Source: Neolewinella lacunae (GTDB lineage: Bacteria > Bacteroidota > Bacteroidia > Chitinophagales > Saprospiraceae). Taken from it: a DNA stretch of 64,000 nucleotides. Positions 1 to 7,000 of this stretch are shown here, piece after piece. The stretch covers positions 1-64,000 of the forward strand of contig NZ_JACSIT010000100.1 of the NCBI RefSeq assembly GCF_014349155.1, in the 5' to 3' direction. Within the stretch, counting starts at the first letter, position 1; every line of letters begins with the position of its first letter. The notes under the pieces were generated by a model. That model searched no databases and was not told the DNA's origin. It worked only from the letters and a program-made list of their open reading frames with translations. Position numbers and translations under genes: made by a program.

Positions 1-1900
1 GGGGCCGTCTAAAAAGTCTACTAGGGGGGCATTCTGGTACAAAATACGAAAAAGTAGTATTTTGAGGCTGTTCCCATCCCCGTAGCCGATGAGCACAAAA
101 AGAGCAGTTTTCAAGCCTGACCTCCAGAACCAAGGCTTGCTATTCCCTCCACATCTTGCCGACATGGTACCGCCTCATCATAAGGCGCGGCTGATCAGCC
201 AGATTATAGATGGGATGAACATTGATTCGATCCTAAGCACCTATTTAGGAGGTGGCAGTAGCGCGTACTCTCCTCGGATGCTGCTTAAGGTGTTGGTTTA
301 TGCCTATTCTGATCGGGTGTACTCATCTCGTTCGATTGAGAAGGCTTGCTATGAGAACGTGTGCTACATGTGGCTAAGTGGGATGTCCACTCCCGATCAC
401 AATACGATCAATAACTTTCGCAAGCACCGCATGGGTGGCCGGGTAAAGGAAGTGTTTGCCCACGTTTTGTTGACTTTACATGAACAAGGCTATGTCAAGC
501 TGGATGATTACTTTTTAGATGGCACTATACTGGAGTCAGTAGCTGGCCGGTACACCTTCGTTTGGAAGTCAAACGTTGAGCGTTACAAGAAGTCGGTGCT
601 AGACCAGATAGGGATGATCGTTTCTCAGATTGACGCTTTATGTGAAAAAGCGGATAAAGAGGATGAGCAAGCTGCCGATGGGGATGATCAAGGGGACAAA
701 CTCAGCGACAGTGCAGCAGTCCAAGAAACGATTGATCGACTCAACAAAGCCTTAGAAAGTCAGTCCCCCAGCACCAAGGAGGAAGCCAAAGAGGTCAAAA
801 AGGCAAAGACAAAACTGAAAAACCTGGAGAGCAAGTCCTTGCCCAAACTCCAGGAATATGAGCGCCAGCAAGAATTACTGGGAGATCGGTCGTCTTACTC
901 TAAAACGGATCATGGTGCTACGTTCATGAGGCCCAAAGACGACCACTTGGGCAACGGGGAGCTAAAACCCGGCTACAATGCTCAAGTGGGAACGGAAAAC
1001 CACTTTGTTGTAAACTGGACAATGCACCAGACGCCTTCTGATGCGGCCTGCCTCATTCCTCATCTTGAAGACACCGAATCGATCTTAAGCCAAATCGGAT
1101 TGAACTTGCCCAAGGCCATTACAGCCGATGCGGGGTATGGCAACGAAGAGGCCTATCGCTATTGTGAGGGCAAGGAGATAGAAGCCTACCTCAAATACCC
1201 GGGCTATTACAAGGAAGAGCAAGGAGTACTTAAAGCGCCATTTGCGCCAAGCCAGTTATACTATAACGAAGAGCAAAATGTGCTGATATGCCCCATGGGT
1301 CAGCATATGACGTATTGTGGAGAGGGAGAGGAGAAAACAGCAAGTGGGTATATCCGTGAAACAAGTAAGTACAAAGCCGTCAATTGCATAGGCTGCCCCT
1401 TGCGCGGGATGTGTCATAAACAAGACGGCAACCGAGTGGTAACCATTAGCCACAAAGGTCAAAGCTATCGCCAGCAAGCCCGAGCTCGTCTGAGCACGAA
1501 AGAGGGTAGAGCAAAGTGCCTGCGCCGTAACGCAGAAGTCGAGGGCTTCTTTGGCAACTTGAAGGCCAATCTGGGAAGACGTCGGTTTACACTAAAGGGA
1601 CTTACGGGGGTTAACATTGAGATGGGCCTCCTTTCGATAGCCACAAATCTTCGTCGATTACATAAATTATCGATTGAGCAAGGGCGTAGTCTGCTTACTC
1701 CGGTCGTACAAAGGGCCCAAATGACCTAAAACGGCCCAAAAATCCGTCTAGACGGCATTTTTAACTCCCTGAAGGCCCACCCAGCATGTGGGGAGGCCCA
1801 AAAAAGGAACACATATTTTTTCTTAAATGTGTCAGAACGCAACCAGCACAGCCACCGTGGCGCACCCCACAGCTTTGGGGCTGACTTTTTAGACGGCCCC
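1..1900 (+). mobile_element. IS1182-family-type insertion sequence, complete
   Basis: Seen: an 18-bp perfect terminal inverted repeat, GGGGCCGTCTAAAAAGTC at 1-18 and its reverse complement at 1883-1900, flanks a single intact transposase gene. The element is much less GC-rich than the DNA to its right. The right end lies 10 bp before a copy of the dispersed 17-mer repeat (1911-1927), and the G-run between them matches the part that precedes this 17-mer elsewhere, so the element probably inserted inside a repeat copy. The left flank and any target duplication are outside the window. Transposition by a DDE mechanism is known for the family. Confidence 0.9.
89..1729 (+). CDS. IS1182-type DDE transposase
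   Basis: A 546-residue transposase, the only gene of the element, predicted to cut and join the terminal repeats. The N-terminal part (about 1-120) is the helical DNA-binding region usual in this family. Candidate catalytic acidic residues lie in DDYFLDGTILES (near residue 138), ITADAGYGNEEAY (near 343) and RNAEVEGFFGNLK (near 480), matching the D-D-E arrangement. A charged, probably coiled-coil insert (about 165-265) and a Cys cluster (CIGCPLRGMC, near 433) are also visible. The C-terminus carries the family-like GRRRFTLKGLTGVNIEMGLL stretch. The frame is intact, so the element may still be active. Its lower GC content than the neighbours fits recent acquisition. Confidence 0.93.
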   Translation: MSTKRAVFKPDLQNQGLLFPPHLADMVPPHHKARLISQIIDGMNIDSILSTYLGGGSSAYSPRMLLKVLVYAYSDRVYSSRSIEKACYENVCYMWLSGMSTPDHNTINNFRKHRMGGRVKEVFAHVLLTLHEQGYVKLDDYFLDGTILESVAGRYTFVWKSNVERYKKSVLDQIGMIVSQIDALCEKADKEDEQAADGDDQGDKLSDSAAVQETIDRLNKALESQSPSTKEEAKEVKKAKTKLKNLESKSLPKLQEYERQQELLGDRSSYSKTDHGATFMRPKDDHLGNGELKPGYNAQVGTENHFVVNWTMHQTPSDAACLIPHLEDTESILSQIGLNLPKAITADAGYGNEEAYRYCEGKEIEAYLKYPGYYKEEQGVLKAPFAPSQLYYNEEQNVLICPMGQHMTYCGEGEEKTASGYIRETSKYKAVNCIGCPLRGMCHKQDGNRVVTISHKGQSYRQQARARLSTKEGRAKCLRRNAEVEGFFGNLKANLGRRRFTLKGLTGVNIEMGLLSIATNLRRLHKLSIEQGRSLLTPVVQRAQMT

Positions 1901-1902
1901 GC

Positions 1903-1927
1903 GGGGGGGAGCACCTGCGGCCGCGCC
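1903..1927 (+). repeat. Right-hand remnant of composite GC-rich repeat next to the IS
   Basis: A G-run ending in GGAG is followed by GCACCTGCGGCCGCGCC (1911-1927). The same order is present in full at 35832-35876 and 48692-48736. Here the C-tract half of the hairpin is missing, and the IS end takes its place. Confidence 0.75.
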
Positions 1928-1940
1928 ATTTCCTGCTTCT

Positions 1941-1978
1941 CAATTTACGAGAGCACCTATGGATAAAATCGTAAATTG
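1941..1978 (+). promoter_or_regulatory. 10-bp perfect inverted repeat upstream of the conflict operon
   Basis: CAATTTACGA at 1941-1950 and its exact reverse complement at 1969-1978 are separated by 18 bp. The right arm ends 36 bp before the first start codon of the operon. It could be an operator or an RNA hairpin in the leader. A 20-codon reading frame (ATG at 1959, stop at 2019-2021) overlaps the site and the start codon at 2015; whether it is translated is unknown. Confidence 0.5.
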
Positions 1979-2014
1979 GCGCAGTAAAACGCTTGCCGGA
2001 CCAGGGAAACCCAT

Positions 2015-3145
2015 ATGCTAGCCGCCCTCCAACGTGAACTCAAAGACCTGATCGGCGATGGCCGGACGGAGGAGGTTTTGGACCGCCTGCTGGGCGAAGT
2101 GCTGCCCGGCAGCGGCGAGGCTTTTAACCAGGCGATGACCCAGAAAGCCAGCTTCGGCGAGCTCCAGGAGGGCATCATCAACGGCATTCTGGAAGACAAG
2201 GACATCCGCCTGAAGCGCAACCAGATCAACTACGCGCTGCTGCAAATCATCGACCGCCTGGTGCCGGCGGACCTCCACGCGGCCGTCCGCGACCTCACCG
2301 AACAGGCCCGGCAGGTGCCCGATTTCCACGCCCTGGGCGTCAATCGCACCCCGCAGGTGGAGCAGTTCGAGATGGACCGCTTTTTCAGTCCCGACCCCGA
2401 CTGCCGGGTATTTTTCTACTACCTCCACGGCGATTTGCGGCAGGAAGGCCCTGCCTTGGTGCAACGCCTCGGCCTGGAACTAAGTGGTCGCCGCCTCGAA
2501 GCCGCCGCCCTGACGGAGACCTTCCACGGCCGGCAGCCGATTATGATCGACACCAAGCCCGAGCCGCGCGGCAACGCCCAGTTGTTCCAGATCCTGCTGC
2601 TCAAAAGCCTGGTCGAAAAGTTCGTCGGCCCCGTCAACAATCTCCAGGACCTGAAAAACAAGACGCTGGCGGACCTGATGAGCAGTCCGCGCCTCAGCAA
2701 TCTGACGGCCGACGATGCGGTCTGCATTACCGTACGGCTCGACCACTACAACTGGAACAAGGCCGTGGTACCGCCCGTGTTGCGGAACCTCTACGAGACT
2801 TTCTGCAACTGCACCTTACCGTCAACGGCCCCCAAATTTTACTTTTTCTTCGGCCTCGAATACCCCAAAGACAAACCAGCCGTGCGCCAGGAGGTGGCCG
2901 AAGCCATTGCCGCCCGGCAGTACGGGCAGGCGATGGAAGAACTACAGCCCGTCTCCGCCGCCGAGATTGCCGAGTGGTTTACGCGCCACCCGCCCCTGTT
3001 GGCCGAGGGCCTGGAAGCCGAAGAAATGGTGGCCCGGCACTTTCCCGCCGCTCTGGCTACCCACGACATGAAAGACGTCATCACCACGCTCCAACGCCTG
3101 ATTGATGCTTACAATAAAGGAGAAAGCCTCCGCCAAAAAAACTGA
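2015..3145 (+). CDS. Effector-associated-domain plus inactive-STAND (iSTAND) protein
   Basis: A 376-residue soluble protein. Residues about 1-90 form a helical module resembling the effector-associated domains (EAD11-like) that bacterial conflict proteins use as homotypic adaptors. Residues about 125-340 look like an inactive STAND NTPase: the first strand reads RVFFYYLHGDLRQEG, where a Walker A glycine-lysine loop would be expected but is absent, and later strands are AVCITVRLDHYNW and KFYFFFGLEYP. The stop codon overlaps the start of the ATPase gene (TGATG at 3143-3147), implying translational coupling. By comparison with published ternary conflict systems it probably links a trigger to a partner effector carrying the same adaptor. 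No effector with that adaptor is seen in the window. The domain names rest on pattern recognition, not on a search. Confidence 0.65.
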   Translation: MLAALQRELKDLIGDGRTEEVLDRLLGEVLPGSGEAFNQAMTQKASFGELQEGIINGILEDKDIRLKRNQINYALLQIIDRLVPADLHAAVRDLTEQARQVPDFHALGVNRTPQVEQFEMDRFFSPDPDCRVFFYYLHGDLRQEGPALVQRLGLELSGRRLEAAALTETFHGRQPIMIDTKPEPRGNAQLFQILLLKSLVEKFVGPVNNLQDLKNKTLADLMSSPRLSNLTADDAVCITVRLDHYNWNKAVVPPVLRNLYETFCNCTLPSTAPKFYFFFGLEYPKDKPAVRQEVAEAIAARQYGQAMEELQPVSAAEIAEWFTRHPPLLAEGLEAEEMVARHFPAALATHDMKDVITTLQRLIDAYNKGESLRQKN

Positions 3146-4068
3146 TGCCCATGGCCTACCAAGCCGCTGATTACGTACTGCCCGCCGGCCTCCTCCAGGC
3201 ACTCGAAGGCGCCATCCACCTCCGCCGGCCCCTGCTGCTGACCGGCGAACCCGGGACAGGAAAAACCACCCTGGCCGACTGGGCCGCCCAGTACCTCCAC
3301 CAAAAGTACCAGGGCGCACCCTTCCACTTCCGGCCCGAGCCCCTGCGCTTTTCCACCAAGACGAGCAGCCAGGCCCGCGACCTCTTCTACACCTACGACG
3401 CGCTCTCCCACTTCCAGGCCGCCAACCTGAAACGCGACGGCGGGGTGCAGATCGGCGACTACCTCGAACTACAGGCCCTGGGCCGCGCCATCGCCCTGAG
3501 CCAACCCAACCCCGCCTACCAGAAAATGGTGGGCGACGACTGGCACGACCAAGCCCAGGGCTGCGTCGTCTTGATCGATGAAATCGACAAAGCGCCCCGG
3601 GATTTTACCAACGACGTCCTCGACGAAATCGATCGGCAGCGCTTCCTCCTCCGCGAGACCAACACCGAGCTCGAACGCGGCAAAGACGTGCCCGTGGTCG
3701 TCATCATGACCTCCAACTCCGAGAAAAACCTGCCCGACGCCTTCCTGCGCCGCTGCGCCTTTTTCCACATCGAATTTCCGGCCCAGGATGATCCGCTGCT
3801 CCGCACCATCGTCAGCAAGCACCTCGGGGCCGCCACCGGTGCTACCGCCCAGGCCCGCGAAGAGCTGATCGGCTTTTTCTACGACGCCCGAGCCGCCAGT
3901 CCGCGCAAAAAACCCGCTACGGCCGAGCTGCTGGGCTGGCTGGAGCTGCTGGAGATGCAAAACTTTGCCGCCAAAAACGCCGCCGAGCGCAAGCAACTCC
4001 AGGAGTACAACCTCTCCTTCCTCGTCAAGACCCAGGAAGACCTCGAGGCCGTCCGTAAACTCCTCTGA
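3145..4068 (+). CDS. MoxR-type AAA+ ATPase
   Basis: A 307-residue ATPase. Seen: Walker A GEPGTGKTT (near residue 34), Walker B VVLIDEIDKAP (near 140), a sensor-1 strand VVVIMTSNSEKNLPDAFLRRC containing the Arg finger, and a C-terminal helical lid. MoxR-type ATPases are chaperone-like remodellers, usually encoded beside vWA-domain partners. Here the partner is the large protein starting 14 bp downstream. The start overlaps the previous stop by one base; a second ATG at 3151 is an alternative. Its likely role is to remodel or gate the conflict complex with ATP; the partner assignment is inferred from gene order. Confidence 0.88.
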   Translation: MPMAYQAADYVLPAGLLQALEGAIHLRRPLLLTGEPGTGKTTLADWAAQYLHQKYQGAPFHFRPEPLRFSTKTSSQARDLFYTYDALSHFQAANLKRDGGVQIGDYLELQALGRAIALSQPNPAYQKMVGDDWHDQAQGCVVLIDEIDKAPRDFTNDVLDEIDRQRFLLRETNTELERGKDVPVVVIMTSNSEKNLPDAFLRRCAFFHIEFPAQDDPLLRTIVSKHLGAATGATAQAREELIGFFYDARAASPRKKPATAELLGWLELLEMQNFAAKNAAERKQLQEYNLSFLVKTQEDLEAVRKLL

Positions 4069-4082
4069 TCCCACCCGCTGCC

Positions 4083-7000
4083 GTGCCCGAACTGCCCCCT
4101 CATCTGCCCTTGCCGTTGGCGACCTTCGTACGGAGGTTGCGCGCCGCCGGTTTCCCGGTGGATGCCGGGCGGGAGTTTCAGTTGCGGCGGGTCTTGCACG
4201 AACGGGGCAGCGAATACCTGGGGCGCTTCGCCGACCTGAAATACCTGCTGGCGCCCTACGTGGTGCGCAACCCCGCCGAACAACGGCAGTTTTACGTGCT
4301 GTGGGACGATTACCTGGCCGAGCTCGAGCTGGCCGTCGCTGCCCCAAGTGACGCAGCGGAGGCGGAAAGCGCCCGGCAAAGCACCAACCGCTGGCTCCGC
4401 TGGCTGCCGCTGCTTGTGCTGGCCTTGGTGGCGGCGTTTTTCGGGAAAAGCATCTACGCATATTTCTACCCGGCAACGGGGGCACCCGCTACGGAAGTCA
4501 GGTTCGCCGCCGCCCCCCGTCTGCCGGAGGATACTGACCCCCGGCAGCAGGTCGGCGAACGCCTGCGCTTCCTCAACCTGACGCCCGCGGGCAGTGCCGA
4601 GGATTCGGCGGCTTTCCGCTGGACGGTGGAAGACCTGGTGCGCGATTCATTGGTCTACGAAACCACGGGCTACGACTTCGATTACGCCGTAACGGGGCCC
4701 GCAGAGGGCACGACCCTGCGCGTGAGCCTGGACGGCAGCCACGTCGCTTCGGCGGATTCCGTGGCCCGGGCCTCCAGCACCGTGGATGTCTTTTGCGCCG
4801 ACCTGCCGGGTTTGGCCGGCGCCCAGTTTCCCACCGGTCCGCTGCTGGAAGCCACGACCTACCGCTTCGGGGTGCAGCGGGAAGCGGACACCGACTACCG
4901 CCTGATCATCGGTACAGACACGCTGACTTTTCCGACTGGCGCGGCGGGGCTGGCGCAGGTCAGGTACCGCTTTGCGGAGCAGGGGATTTACGTGGCCCAG
5001 CTGACGGCCGTGCGCCGGGGCAACGCCGACTTCTGCTTCACCACCCGCACGGAAAACCTGAGCGTCGGGGAAAACCTGCCGGTTTTGCCATCGCTTAGCC
5101 TGCGGGCCGACGTGCCCCGCCTGGTGCTGGGCATCAAAAACTGGCTGCCGCTCTTCCTCCTTTTTCTGGGCATCTACCTCTTCGCCTACCACGAGCAGTA
5201 CTGGAAAGACCGGAGAAAAGCGGGTGCGGCGCGGAGCGACGAAGCCCTGGCGGCCGCCTATCCCATCCACGATAAAGGTCCGTACCAGATTCCCTACCGC
5301 AGCCAGGCGGGGCAGATCAGTGTGCCGGCCGACTTCTTCCGCATCGCCGGGCTGCTGCGGGTGCGCGAAGAGGGCCTGCGCCGGGTGTTTGACGCACCGG
5401 CCACCGTGGAGGCCACCATCCGTGAAGGCGGCTTCCCCCGCTGGCGCGACCGCGCCAGCAAGCAACCGGCCAGCTACCTGGCATTGGTGAAAAGCACCGA
5501 CGAATTCCACCAGCAGGACCTCCTGTTGCGGCGGCTGACCGACTTCCTCGTCGCCCGCGAAGCCGCCCTGACCGTCTACTACCACCAGGGCAACTTCGAG
5601 CACTTCTGGAACGACGAACACCCCAACGGGTGGAGTCCCGCCCAACTCCGCAGCCGCTACCCCGAGCACCGGCTGCTGCTCATTGGGTCGGCCCACGGTC
5701 TGGTCGATGCCTACGAAAGCCGCCAGCCCCGCCTCGACCCCGCCAAAGAACGCTGGCTGCTGAACTGGACGCGCCGCCTGGTGCTGACCACCGAGCCCGT
5801 GGCCGACTGGTCGTACCAGGAAGTCTTGCTCCACCGCCAGGCCCACCTCCATCCCCTCACCACGGCGGGCATCCAGGAGGGACTCGAAGCCCTCAACGAC
5901 ACCGAAGAGTACCAGCCGGGGCCTTACGCCCGCTGGGAAAAACAACAGGCCCACCGCCACCCCGAGCCCAGCTGCCGCTACCGGCAGTGGGAAACCGTGG
6001 CCGAGCACCGCGACTACCTGGCCGACGATCCCGAGCTGTTCCGCTGGCTCACCGCGCTGGCCGTCAACGCCCAAACGGACTGGAACCTCACCATCGCCAT
6101 CGGCCGCGCCCTGGGCCTGGAGGTCACCCACAACCGCCTGCTGCGCCTGAGCCGCATCCCCTGGCTGGCGGAAAACCGACCGCCGACCGAGCTGCGTTTG
6201 GCCTTCCTGGCGGAGCTGCCGCTGGCCGACGAAAAGCTGGCCCGGGAAGCGGTCCTGGAAGAACTCACGGCCGTAAAAAGCCAGGTGGAAAACAGCTTTG
6301 CGGCGGCGGATTGGTCGGCGCAGTCGGCCGTCCATGCCTTCGCCCTTGACCCCCAGGACCCGCAGCAGCGCCGGGCGGTGGAGGAATTGCGCCGCGTGGG
6401 ATTCCTCTCCGGCGGGCAGCTGGCCGAACTTGACAGGGTGGCGAGCCGCGCGCAGGGCAGCCAACTGACGGAAACCGAGCAGGACGCCGCGCCCAACCTG
6501 ACGCGCTGGCTCCAGCAAAGCAGCAAAGAAAATGCCCGCGACCGCCGCCAGCAACTGGCCGGCCGCCTGGGCATCATCGTCCTCTGCCTCCTGCTTTTTT
6601 ACCCCATGTACCGCTTCCAGCGCCAGGCCAACGTGCTGCCGCCCGGCGCGGATCCCACCTGGTGGCAACAGGCGAAAGTGCTCGACGACCCGGCCCTGCA
6701 ACGCAACAACGAAGCCGTTGGCATCTGGGACCGCACCGCCGCCCTGCCCAGCGATACGGCCCGCACCGGCCGCACCGACTCCCTGGTCATCGCCGTCGGA
6801 AAACTCGCCGAAGCCATCGAACTGCGCGGCGGCGTCTATCCCCTGGCCGACAGCAACCGCCTGGCCCTCGCCTACGACGTCTCCGCCCTGACCCTCTTAC
6901 AATTTTACCGGATGGTGGACGAGGTGAGTCCCGGGGCGCGGCCGCAGGTGCAGGGTCCGGAACAACAACAGCAAAGTGAGGACAACTTCTTCGACAACCT

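Noticed and set aside
4647-6701. 684-codon minus-strand frame
   Set aside because: Antisense to the giant conflict protein; no domains, and the plus-strand frame is clearly coding.
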